DNA of 64,000 bases, taken from assembly GCA_004352715.1 (NCBI GenBank), contig SCFE01000010.1, forward strand, positions 541,672 to 605,671, written 5' to 3'. The DNA comes from Hofstenia miamia. Taxonomy: Eukaryota > Xenacoelomorpha > Acoela. Position numbers and translations under genes: made by a program. The notes under the pieces were generated by a model. The model was not told where the DNA came from, made no database searches, and saw nothing but the letters and a program-made list of their open reading frames with translations. The stretch's first letter is position 1. The number at the start of each line of letters is the position of its first letter. Below are positions 42,686-54,587 of the stretch, piece by piece.

Positions 42686-43434
42686 NNNNNNNNNNNNNNN
42701 NNNNNNNNNNNNNNNNNNNNNNNNNNNNNNNNNNNNNNNNNNNNNNNNNNNNNNNNNNNNNNNNNNNNNNNNNNNNNNNNNNNNNNNNNNNNNNNNNNNN
42801 NNNNNNNNNNNNNNNNNNNNNNNNNNNNNNNNNNNNNNNNNNNNNNNNNNNNNNNNNNNNNNNNNNNNNNNNNNNNNNNNNNNNNNNNNNNNNNNNNNNN
42901 NNNNNNNNNNNNNNNNNNNNNNNNNNNNNNNNNNNNNNNNNNNNNNNNNNNNNNNNNNNNNNNNNNNNNNNNNNNNNNNNNNNNNNNNNNNNNNNNNNNN
43001 NNNNNNNNNNNNNNNNNNNNNNNNNNNNNNNNNNNNNNNNNNNNNNNNNNNNNNNNNNNNNNNNNNNNNNNNNNNNNNNNNNNNNNNNNNNNNNNNNNNN
43101 NNNNNNNNNNNNNNNNNNNNNNNNNNNNNNNNNNNNNNNNNNNNNNNNNNNNNNNNNNNNNNNNNNNNNNNNNNNNNNNNNNNNNNNNNNNNNNNNNNNN
43201 NNNNNNNNNNNNNNNNNNNNNNNNNNNNNNNNNNNNNNNNNNNNNNNNNNNNNNNNNNNNNNNNNNNNNNNNNNNNNNNNNNNNNNNNNNNNNNNNNNNN
43301 NNNNNNNNNNNNNNNNNNNNNNNNNNNNNNNNNNNNNNNNNNNNNNNNNNNNNNNNNNNNNNNNNNNNNNNNNNNNNNNNNNNNNNNNNNNNNNNNNNNN
43401 NNNNNNNNNNNNNNNNNNNNNNNNNNNNNNNNNN
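42686..43434. other. Assembly gap, 749 N
   Basis: Follows the (TTA)-tailed LINE ends. A further copy of the tail may be what broke the assembly. Confidence 0.95.
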
Positions 43435-45740
43435 CTTCGCTTAGTCAAATGACAAAACGATAAAAAATATGCATATATATGTGAGGATTCACAAAATTGG
43501 AATTGGCATGGACTTATTCATTAATTATGCTTGTGCCTAGCATCGTCTGTAGTTATTACCATGACATTATGAAATTATTTGCACACTAACACCCTTGCTT
43601 AGTACACTTTAACTATAAAGGTTTACAAATATCTTAACATTCGTCATCATTTCGATGGTTAAACTATGAACATTGAACAACTTAAGAATTTGTTCAAATG
43701 TCACAAAAAGAAAAATTGAGTTTTGATCATCAACTGAAACTCACACCCGAAATTAACTGTATAGTTATTGCAGCCCAGCCCTATTAATGTTGTGCAGAAG
43801 ATTCCATATTATGAACATCTCGGAACCACGTTGTAAAAATCATTCATAAAATTGAATTTTTCAAATTGCCGAACGTGCAATCTACATACCGTAGAATAAT
43901 GGACAAATATTTTATGAACATTTTTTATTTGTAAGTCGATGCCTCAGACTTTTGATCTACTTATTTCTCAGTTTGGTTTTCTCAACAGTGTCGACAACAC
44001 TCTCTTAGTACATGTAGCGGAAATTCAAATTTTGAGATGAATACAGAGTATGTTCCAGAATCGCTAAGGTCGTAAATTTCAGGTGACAGACAGGACCGCA
44101 GTCGATCGAAAACTTTCTGATCCATATCTAATTCAATCCACAAAAATTTGCACGGATTTATCTACAGTGATCTATGAATATTCATAAGATACATTTTGTA
44201 CCTATATCCAGTGGATATCCATGAATGGGGTCGAGTTATATCTAGAACTGATCTAAAAAAACCCGGTGACAGGGCAATTGGAATATTCATTATATCAATC
44301 TGAGTTGTGTCTACAATAGCTACTTCAAGTTGGCGTTAGTTTACTGCAGCTCTTAACGAAGGTTGTAACAGAATGATTTGTCTAGTATTTTGGTATAAAA
44401 TCAAATCTTTTCAAAGTACCACTTTTTCATAAAATCCTCATAATTGAATTAGTGTTAGTGTATGCCTTACATTACATGTTTATAAAGCAATTTAAACTCT
44501 TGCAGCAAAGTAATAACGTTTGGATACATAGTTGGACTAGCGATGTCGAACTCAGGGAAACAAAAATTACTAGAAAAATTCAGGCTTAGCTTATGCGATT
44601 TGTCATTAACAAAATAACTACGTATTCAGGTGCTTGATGATATGCCGTTTCTGGCAATAGCCAAACACTGCAGTATTTCAACAAGCTTACAGATTTTGAA
44701 CCAGTGATCCAACGACCCGCATAGCAATTGAACTCGTGATCTTGAGTAAACCACTACTTTGTGAAGGTTTCTTCTAGTTGTCATTCTGGCTAAAATTGGA
44801 TTATGATTTATATCGAATTCCAAGATTTCCAAAGACTTTTAGTATTGTACAATTACAGAGACAAATGAAACTTATTAAAAATATCTGAAAATATTAAATT
44901 TAATTTGAGGACACATGGTATTTGTGTTATTTAGAGCATAAACAACAATCAACCTGACTTTTATTTAGATAGGCCTCTTTGTGTGCATTTATTTCATTTG
45001 TTAGTTAAATAACTCTAGCCCGGTGCCTCAGCTGACTCGGAAGTTTTAATTTGAAAATTGGTCCAGAGACCCAATTGATCCTTCAAAAAATCCCTGACTC
45101 GAAAACCCGGTGATCTCCAGATCCAATGACCCGGTTGCAACTCCGATGTAGTAAATTTTGCAGTGGTATATTATAATCTGAAAACTTCTGTACATAATGA
45201 AAGAATGCAAACGGTTCATAAATCATGACACGGAGACCCGTGTTGACCCGGTTGACAAAAATTTAAGAAAACCAATTATCAAGAGGATTGAATTGTAAAT
45301 TTCAAACAGTTTTTGTTTAATATCCATGCAGGCTATAGATTATGATTCAAAAGTGTTTGGATGGACTCTAGCCTATTGTATCGAGTAACTTTCTCTGCAC
45401 CTGAAAAATTTCTCTCCGATTGTTATGGTGATCCGGGATAATACATTTTTTTGGAATTTCTGAGTGTTGGCAATGCTGCAGCTTTTGTTTCTCACCCTGG
45501 AGATCCTTATTTTAAATGTTGGGCTAAAGCAAGTTATTGTTGGGTGTTATCCAATCTAGAAATTATCGAATGAAATTGTGAAATTTAGATTTAATGGTTG
45601 TTATGGTAAAGGGACATGTAATGCTTACTAAATAAAAATGGTATGCAATAATGATATAATTTAAAGAATTTTCAATATATTGAATTTGAAACAAGATTCT
45701 TGAAAATTCTCTATACAACAAATAAACAATGAAAAATATT
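43435..45740. other. Intergenic DNA, no gene recognised
   Basis: AT-rich. Two GC-richer patches (44030-44290 and 45018-45255) contain scattered GACCCGG/CCCGGTGA words, perhaps old transposon sequence, but no terminal repeats or frames can be defined. Confidence 0.45.
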
Positions 45741-45754
45741 TTTTGAAAGGTTTG

Positions 45755-46326
45755 TGAGAGNACATTGGAGAAGGCAAGCAGAGATTCTGGGTTGGAATTT
45801 GGATTAGGTAAGTGTGCGACAGTGACAATGACCAGAGGCAAGTGCATAGATGGAGATGGTTTGAGGACGAGTAGTGGGGATAAGATTGAAGAAGTCAAAG
45901 AGGGGTACAAGTACTTAGGTGTGATATAGAAAGATCATGAGGAATTGAAGATGAGGCTAAGAACAGAATACAAGAGGAAAGTACTACAGAAGTCAGCATT
46001 AAGTGGGCAGAATAGCAATTAATACATGGGGGATACCAGTATTGAGATATTCGGCAGGAATAGTTAGGTGGAATAAGAATGAACTTAGGGAGCTAGAAAG
46101 GGATACAAGAAAGATACTAGCAGCAGAGAGAGCATTCAACTTAAATGGAGATGTAGATAGGCTGTACATGGCAATGCAAAAGGAAGGGAAAGGACTACTA
46201 AGTGTAGAGGAAACTGTAGAAGCAGAACCATTAGGGCTAATGGAATATGTAGAAAAGCAACCTAAGGGGTCACTCCTATGTCTCAAGCGATCTACAGAAT
46301 CTTCACTATCTTTTGTACAAGTTTGA
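45755..46326 (+). pseudogene. Second non-LTR reverse transcriptase fragment
   Basis: The first part (about 45770-45930) reads GLEFGLGKCATVTMTRGK and KEGYKYLGV, the family block that follows the catalytic YxDD motif. After stops and frameshifts the open frame at 46003-46326 reads AINTWGIPVLRYSAGIVRWN, LRELERDTRKIL and GDVDRLYMAMQKEGKGLLSV. The 'NTWAxPxLRYSAGI...DVDRLYLPRKEGGRGL' series is a well-known C-terminal signature of a group of invertebrate LINE-type reverse transcriptases. Base composition (purine-rich, more GC) differs from its surroundings. No tail is visible. A single N lies at 45761. Confidence 0.8.
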
Positions 46327-47130
46327 CTGTTTGGAGTAATGAAATCAGGTACCACCGAAAGTGATAGTCCTTAACAAGGAAATAAGACATTTCATCATCT
46401 CGAAGAACTAACTCTCACATCTTTGTGTGATAAACCCTCGAATGTCGCTGACTTCTTTTGAAAATTCTCATTAATTGACAATCACCATAATTATATTTAC
46501 TAAAACATGATTGTAAATACATTGTAATTTTCAAATAAGTAGTGCCCGGCGGGATATCGATACCGTGGTATTTTGACAATACCGATAAATACCGCAGTAT
46601 CTTGCCTAAAAAATTGATCGGTATTTTATTTAAGAAAAGGCTATGTGTATTGTGTGTAAGCCCGCGGATAAATGCTTGCAGTATGAAAATTTGGAACATT
46701 TCTTTTGGAGGCTTAGAATAAAGCAATTTGGAAAATTACGAAATTTCTTAAGAAGAAAGTTATATTAATAATGCAGTTACAGTTATATGGCTGATTCGTG
46801 CACAAAATGTTGTCGTTAATCTCTTCACAAAAACGAGCTATTTAAAGATTTTTTTCTTAAAAAATCAGATTTACAAAATGTGCTCATTCGGATTAAGGCG
46901 CATTTATTTCTTTGCAATGCAAAAATCTTAATAATGAAATTTGAATTCTTTGAGTTTATGCTCGAGGTTGTAGGGTCCATTGCATAAACTATTATTATAT
47001 TTAAAAGTTTTAGTAAACATTTTTCTATGGACTGGCTTAAAATTCTATTTTGTCAGAAGCTAATGTTCAATAAAACGCACTCATATTCGTAATTACTATA
47101 GGGCTGTTTCAAGCAATAAAGTCAAAATTT
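46327..47130. other. Intergenic DNA with a hAT-like sequence patch
   Basis: At 46545-46625 tandem words of the type ACCGTGGTATTTTGACAATA and ATACCGATAAATACCG occur, as seen in subterminal repeats of some hAT elements. I could not define the element's ends. Confidence 0.35.
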
Positions 47131-47720
47131 AGCAAATAGTGAAATAGCTACTAGCTGACAGAAATAACATCAAACGACCTAAGTTCAGTACGAGGAGCGC
47201 TTCTAAATGAAAGAATGACCTAATTAACATAGCTAAGTAGCTTTTGTTGTAAAAACACAAAAATAATGGCAAAAAGTCACGCACTACCTATAATTACATT
47301 TGATAACAAGAAAAAAATTGAAGATAATATTAAGCATGACCCTAACATCCTATGAACAGAAAAGCTTTATACACTGTAAACAATAAAATATGCATGTAGG
47401 GCCTTTTCCATTAAATGGCAACATATGAATTTACTATGCTGTTACTTTTGGTACTCAGCACTGAAATAATTTTTATAATAAATTTTTGAAGTTCTATTGC
47501 TAGAACATCTATGTCCAACTCATTTCTAACGAAAGAATTTTAAGTTGCAGGTGAGACCTGACCTCATTATGGTAGAAAATCTCATTCCATTCATGAGCCC
47601 TCCAATAATATTTAAAAATTACAAATGATTGTAGTTTATTTTAAAAAAATTAGAATGAATCAATCATAACCTCTCAATTTTTAAAAAAATGTGATAGTGT
47701 GATAGGTCTAAATTGATTTT

Positions 47721-47755
<35 letters not shown>

Positions 47756-48325
47756 CAATTTAGACCTATCACACTATCACATTTTTTTAAAAATTGAGAG
47801 GTTATGATTGATTCATTCTAATTTTTTTAAAATAAACTACAATCATTTGTAATTTTTAAATATTATTGGAGGGCTCATGAATGGAATGAGATTTTCTACC
47901 ATAATGAGGTCAGGTCTCACCTGCAACTTAAAATTCTTTCGTTAGAAATGAGTTGGACATAGATGTTCTAGCAATAGAACTTCAAAAATTTATTATAAAA
48001 ATTATTTCAGTGCTGAGTACCAAAAGTAACATATGTTGCCATTTAATGGAAAAGGCCCTACATGCATATTTTATTGTTTACAGTGTATAAAGCTTTTCTG
48101 TTCATAGGATGTTAGGGTCATGCTTAATATTATCTTCAATTTTTTTCTTGTTATCAAATGTAATTATAGGTAGTGCGTGACTTTTTGCCATTATTTTTGT
48201 GTTTTTACAACAAAAGCTACTTAGCTATGTTAATTAGGTCATTCTTTCATTTAGAAGCGCTCCTCGTACTGAACTTAGGTCGTTTGATGTTATTTCTGTC
48301 AGCTAGTAGCTATTTCCTATTTGCT
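47131..48325. repeat. Large near-perfect inverted repeat with (AT) spacer
   Basis: Left arm 47131-47721, right arm 47750-48325, spacer 47722-47749 made of (AT). The arms match base for base over nearly 580 positions. Visible differences are a 14-base segment present only in the left arm (AGCATAGTAAATTC read inverted, near 47438-47451) and a single-base indel near the outer end. Neither arm carries an open frame or known element. The sequence outside differs on the two sides. Confidence 0.93.
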
Positions 48326-50266
48326 ATATATAATTGACTGGAATACTGCCAATAGAAAAATTTCCTATTGCGCATATAGGGCAGTTTTCCTTAAAGCTTA
48401 TTGTATATGATGAAGTTAGAGCATATTTGCATATTGCCATTTATTATCTAAGAAAATAACAAAATTTTCGAAACTTTTCAATAGTATAATGATAAATCAC
48501 TTTTCTGCATACCTATTAAGGCGAATATCTCAAATTTTGAAATTATTCATTATAGAACAGTATAGTAAATGACTATGGGTATTTCACTATTAGTTGATAA
48601 AATTTTAAATGGATTTGAATTCTAAAAATACATCCATAAAGTACTTTGTTCAAGGTGTTTTATTTAATGTGTCAAGTTAGATATTAAGTGCATTTTCTGT
48701 TAAATTTGGGTCAAATTTCAAATGATTTAGGTTCATCCATAAATTTCTAGAAATAAACTTCAACCATAATACATCATTTCTATTTACAAATTTCAATTAA
48801 ATTTAAAATTTTTCACTATATATTCAAAATGAAGAGTTAGAACTTTTCACAAAGAGATATTTTGATAAAATCTCTGCCCATATTATTATAGAATATTTAA
48901 TAAAAATGTAAAAAAATTTTTTGTCTAAAAATTAATAATTTCATTATATTTTTGAATTTTTAAATTTATTGAATTTACTAAAATAACTCCTGTTAAAATG
49001 TAAATTGTCATATTTGGGATTGTCACAATGCTTGGCTCAGATTTCACTTTAAGTTCTTTGTAGCAAACAGATAAACCTTTGCATGCAAAATCCATTTATA
49101 AAAGTTCATGCTAAGATTACTATCATTAACATTGGATATGAATTTTGCAAGCCTTCATAATTAATTGCGTTTGCACTAAAATCTATTCTATTAATGATTT
49201 ATAATTGAGCTTAGATACAATTTGATCAGGTTATTCTTGGGCACAGTCTTACCAATTTGCCGACTAAAATATTTATGATTGACGCAAGATGGCATTCGAT
49301 TGAACAGTTAGAATTTTTTTTTGCGAGCAACTTCTTTGAAATTTTATTTTTTAATTTTATAAGAATAAAATTCAAATGTAAGAATACAATAATTTCAAAC
49401 TTCTAAGATTCATGTGATCTAACACTCATTGCAAATTCTTAACCACTGTTCTTACATGAAATTTTTATTGTTTAATCATTAATAGACAATTTTTGTAAAA
49501 AAAAGCAACACAAAGATCAGTATTTTTCAAATATTCTAAAAACAATGAATTTATTTACAATTTTATCGATTCAAGGAATATATAATTAACCAATCCTATT
49601 CAATATTGTTTTACAAAATTCGGTTATTCAATTACCATAGTAGCTTAATCCAACTGGACTTTAAGCAAATTAAAACTTACCTTTGAACTTTGAGTTATTA
49701 GATCATAACTAACTTCGATGACTTATAATTATAAAATAATATTAAATTATTTAATCTCTAAATTGGCCTTTTTTGAACTTGAATTAGATAATTTTTTTAA
49801 TATATATATATATATATATAAGGTATACAACTTGAATATTTATTTTTCAAAATAACAATATCCTATATCATTTTAAGATGAACTTTTATGCAAAATTAAC
49901 AAAAAATAGGCCAATGTTATTGTATTATTAAAAAGGTTCACCTCAGCCCTGTGGAGTATGAATAAGCTGTTTGTTAAAAATATAATTCTTGTAAGGCGAG
50001 TAGAAGAAGGTGTTAGTTTGCTGCGTATTTCACAATTCCATAGTTTTTTTGAATCTGCAATCCGTTGGCTACATGACCTCATGTGTCTGGAAACTTTAAA
50101 ACTATTTATTTAGATAGCCATAACACGGTAAGATCTGGTTTGATTTCTTAGCTATTTTCAGCATTCTTTAGAACTGCTATAGCTATTTTCAATAAAAATA
50201 TAATAATATTTCTATATGCCTTTGTTAATTAAGGACTATTTTATAAATATTAACTAAAGTTATATT
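48326..50266. other. Very AT-rich DNA, no gene recognised
   Basis: No open frame with recognisable content, and no terminal-repeat element. An (AT) run lies at 49801-49820. Confidence 0.5.
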
Positions 50267-50930
50267 TTGCAATCCGAGTACTCTAGACGAAAAATTTCAA
50301 GAACCTTTTGTTATATGCGCANTCCAATTCTAAATCTAAAGCAAGATCCACAAATAATTAACATTAAGACTGAAACAAAAGAAATCAGGCTGGATGCTTC
50401 CCTGAAGCTTGATGGCAAATCCAAGACCTTAGAAAGCCCTGTGTCAAGCCACAATTTGTGATCTGCCAACAGCACTTACTGAAAAATATTCTCAGAGTTG
50501 TCATGGGTGAACTCAAATCAAAAATATCATTTCCTTTTATTTACTAAAAATTCATATGACACTCACCAAAGCTCTTTTCAGAATGAAACTGAAGCAATTC
50601 AAGGTCAAAATGGTGGGGAAGATGAGATGAAGTTTATTTTTCACTTGACCATTATTTTTAGTTACGTCCATGAGAATGGTATCCTAACTTTCAATAAATG
50701 TCAGATAACCCAAATATTAGCAAAGTTCTTTGGAACTTTAGAGTTATTCTAAGACTACTTGCATATTTTGAAATGCCCTGCCATCAAGAAAGGATGCAAA
50801 ATAACTCTGCAGCCCTAAACATCAGCAGAAACAAACAATTCTGTAAAACTGCTATCAAATTTATGCAAGAACTTAACAGGATATGCAAAAACAAAGAAAA
50901 TCTATCATTATGATTCATTCTGTAGTTGCG
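50267..50930 (+). pseudogene. Possible Ty3/gypsy-type pol relic
   Basis: Three short frames of unusual composition for the area. HENGILTFNKCQITQILAKFF resembles the gypsy reverse transcriptase block 'ENGITLNxEKCQF...VKFFGH', and downstream EMPCHQERMQNNSAALNI resembles the 'MPxPxxxxELQxFLGMxNY' block, in the right order and roughly the right spacing. Upstream, THQSSFQNETEAIQG could be 'APExFQxxMexxfxG'. The catalytic Asp-Asp motif is not seen. Similarity is by eye only. Confidence 0.35.
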
Positions 50931-51129
50931 AAGCTTCCATAAATAAAAAATGGAAAATTTACCTAAAGCATTTACATGTTTTTGTGTATATATGTTTTTT
51001 ACCTGTTTGATTTTTGACATTTTTCATTGAAACCCGAGAAAACACTCATCTTCAGTAGTTACAAAAAATCATCAAAATATTGTACAGGGTCATAACGTTG
51101 TAACTTTTACCCTAAGATATATATATATA

Positions 51130-51391
51130 NNNNNNNNNNNNNNNNNNNNNNNNNNNNNNNNNNNNNNNNNNNNNNNNNNNNNNNNNNNNNNNNNNNNNNN
51201 NNNNNNNNNNNNNNNNNNNNNNNNNNNNNNNNNNNNNNNNNNNNNNNNNNNNNNNNNNNNNNNNNNNNNNNNNNNNNNNNNNNNNNNNNNNNNNNNNNNN
51301 NNNNNNNNNNNNNNNNNNNNNNNNNNNNNNNNNNNNNNNNNNNNNNNNNNNNNNNNNNNNNNNNNNNNNNNNNNNNNNNNNNNNNNNNNNN
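51130..51391. other. Assembly gap, 262 N inside (AT)n
   Basis: Bordered by (AT) runs on both sides (51117-51129 and 51393-51438). Confidence 0.95.
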
Positions 51392-51438
<47 letters not shown>

Positions 51439-52537
51439 ATAATTATTTTAAATAAACTTTAAGATTTTAATTATATGGGTCTAAGTGAAATAATTTCTAT
51501 GCAAGCCTTTCACAAGGTATTTATGGAAGTTTATAAATACTTTCTTCAATTCGTGCACGTTTCACGCTATTCAGCACAAATTTTACTTTCAAAAACTGTG
51601 TCATTCACAGAGGAACCTTAGAGTTAAGTGTTTTAACATTGACATTGACAAATACATTTTGGAAACCATCTAAAACATTGATTAACAATATAAAATTTCT
51701 TGGAATTTTGTTGAGATACAATGGTTGACAAGCTATGATATTTTCAGTAAATGTTAAACGAATGACCAGCCTGACTATTTTAAAATATTAAGTAGATAAT
51801 AAATTGGAATTGCAGAGAAATTCCTGGGCAGTTGCTACTTTTTCCCTTACCATATGCTGGTGTAAATATAAACACCAAAACTTAGAGAGAGAGCTTCTAT
51901 TAATAAGTAAGGAGGTCGAATTGTAAAAGAAGGCAGATTGCAATGCGGTCATACCATATGTTCAATAAAACCCCTTCTGTTGCTGTATATTCCAGTAATA
52001 TAATCGCGTTGATTAAGTCTCGCTGAGAGCGACACGTCTTTGAATTTATTTACCTTACTTTAACTTAGTTATACTAGTATGAAAGAATCCACATTTACTC
52101 GACAACTTTTTTAATTAAACTCAGCATTTGAAAACAATATTCCTAATTAAATGCACACAAGTAATAAATTTAAATATTTCTAAATTATATATATATATAT
52201 ATGTATTTAAATACCACATTTAATAGAGCGGTAGGCAAAAACAAGTGTTTCTTTGCAGAAATACAAATTATCACCAATAATTTTCAAATGAGTTCTTAAA
52301 CAAGTATAGTAATCATAACCTAAATTAATCGATTTTTTGGCAAAGAAATTTCCTAACGTTTACATGGAAATGTAACTTGGTAAGTCAAGAGAAATTAGGG
52401 TATACCTTAAAATAACCTGCAACATATATTACAACAATTGCTTTATAAATTAAGATAAAGTTTTATATATTTTGCAAAACACATCGTTTTTAAGCATTTC
52501 TTTGTCAGATTTGAATGAAGACCTTGTTAACAACGAC
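51392..52537. other. AT-rich DNA, no gene recognised
   Basis: Only (AT) runs (to 51438 and 52187-52203) and unstructured AT-rich sequence. Confidence 0.5.
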
Positions 52538-53062
52538 AATAACGTCGACAATAACAGAAATACTTTATTAGCAATAACGTCGACAATAACAGAAATACTT
52601 TATTAGCAATAACGTCGACAATAACAGAAATACTTTATTAGCAATAACGTCGACAATAACAGAAATACTTTATTAGCAATAACGTCGACAATAACAGAAA
52701 TACTTTATTAGCAATAACGTCGACAATAACAGAAATACTTTATTAGCAATAACGTCGACAATAACAGAAATACTTTATTAGCAATAACGTCGACAATAAC
52801 AGAAATACTTTATTAGCAATAACGTCGACAATAACAGAAATACTTTATTAGCAATAACGTCGACAATAACAGAAATACTTTATTAGCAATAACGTCGACA
52901 ATAACAGAAATACTTTATTAGCAATAACGTCGACAATAACAGAAATACTTTATTAGCAATAACGTCGACAATAACAGAAATACTTTATTAGCAATAACGT
53001 CGACAATAACAGAAATACTTTATTAGCAATAACGTCGACAATAACAGAAATACTTTTTTAGC
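52538..53062 (+). repeat. Minisatellite, 15 copies of a 35-bp unit
   Basis: 525 bases, exactly 15 units. Each unit begins AATAACGTCGACAATAACAG and ends AAATACTTTATTAGC. The units appear identical except the last, which reads TTTTTTAGC in place of TTTATTAGC. Each unit has a GTCGAC palindrome and CpGs that stand out in this AT-rich region. The unit is not a multiple of three and no coding role is suggested. Confidence 0.97.
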
Positions 53063-54517
53063 AAAATAGATATTTATAAAATACGAATGAGATAAAATAT
53101 TTTATAAAATTTACAAACACCCGAGTGTGAAATTTGTTGACTGAGTTTATATGTTTGAGAACCATATACACCTTTAGTTATGAATTCAATCAATTGTGTT
53201 ATGCATATGTGGAATGAGAGAATACAAATCTTATAAGACTTTAAAATAATGCAAACAGCATTGGTAAATATGAAAAAATTAAAATCTATGTGACACTAGA
53301 TTTAGAAATAAATAGCAAATATATATATATATATATATAAGGCAATATATTTGTTTAAAACATGTAACTAGCATTAAGAAACAATAAACAACTTTCATAA
53401 TATCCGTGATATCATGTTGATTCTTCGAATGTTTAGCATATTATTTTTTTGGGGAACATCCAAGATTATGAACAACATGCAGTCGGACTGAACACCTGAC
53501 TTAGAAGGAGATTTAAATATTATTTTGTTTTTTGGCAGAAGGAACGCGTCCTTACTGATTATGAGTTTTGTTTTGTGCAAATGGTTCTCAGTTGGTGTCC
53601 TTATTTAAGTTTGTGAGTCATAAATCAACTAATAGCTATAATTTAGTTGTTATTTCAAAGGAAATCACTTGCAAATTCAGCTGAAACACTTTACCTCTTA
53701 AACAACTAATTTTTGAAAAGCAATAAGGTTTATTTAACAGTCTATCAAAAAATTGGATTTATGAATTAAAATATGTAAATAGAGCTTTAACATTATTTAC
53801 TTGGTACAATATTGTATCCAATTTTATAAATACTCTTTTCATATATAAATCCGCAAAGATTACATCGGGTCGTGTAAGTACGGGGGTCTGCTCGTGCCAG
53901 AATCGGACTGAGTTGTTAAACTTAAAATTTTGTCAATATTATATTTTTGTCATCAATATTTTAAATTTAGAAAGCAAAATGTTGAATAGGCTCAGTAACG
54001 TTTAAAGATTTAGAGTTTCACTATTACTAGCAATTCAAGCTCTCATTATCTTAATATTTCTATAAATAGATAACTATGTTGCTTAATTGTTTTATATTTT
54101 TTCAAAATTTTTACGTAAAAGTTGAAGAATAAGGTCGCAATGAACTAGTGCATTCGGGTCATTGTCGAATCGATTCTGAAAAAATTGGCCTGATTCAATC
54201 TCTCATATACAAGAAAAATATTTAGCAAACCATAGCATAAGAAGTTAAGCAATGATTTATATTTTTGCCCCAAGGCAATTTTTCATTGTGAATTCGAATT
54301 TCAGGTTAATTGCAAAAATTTCTGAAAATATTAAACTTTTGACTTCTTCTGCATTTTTTATGGCATGAATATCAAAAGATAACTTTTAGTGAACCACTAG
54401 CCAGATATTTGAAATGAAAACTACATATCTTATCAAACTTTGAGTTCATAATAAAAGCATTCAGCCTCGTGTTAAAAATCAATGTCAGCATTTAAATTAA
54501 TTAAATAATCATCTAAG

Positions 54518-54587
<70 letters not shown>

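Noticed and set aside
52538-53062. CRISPR-like array
   Set aside because: There are no unique spacers; the whole 35-bp unit repeats, and the genome is animal. It is a minisatellite.
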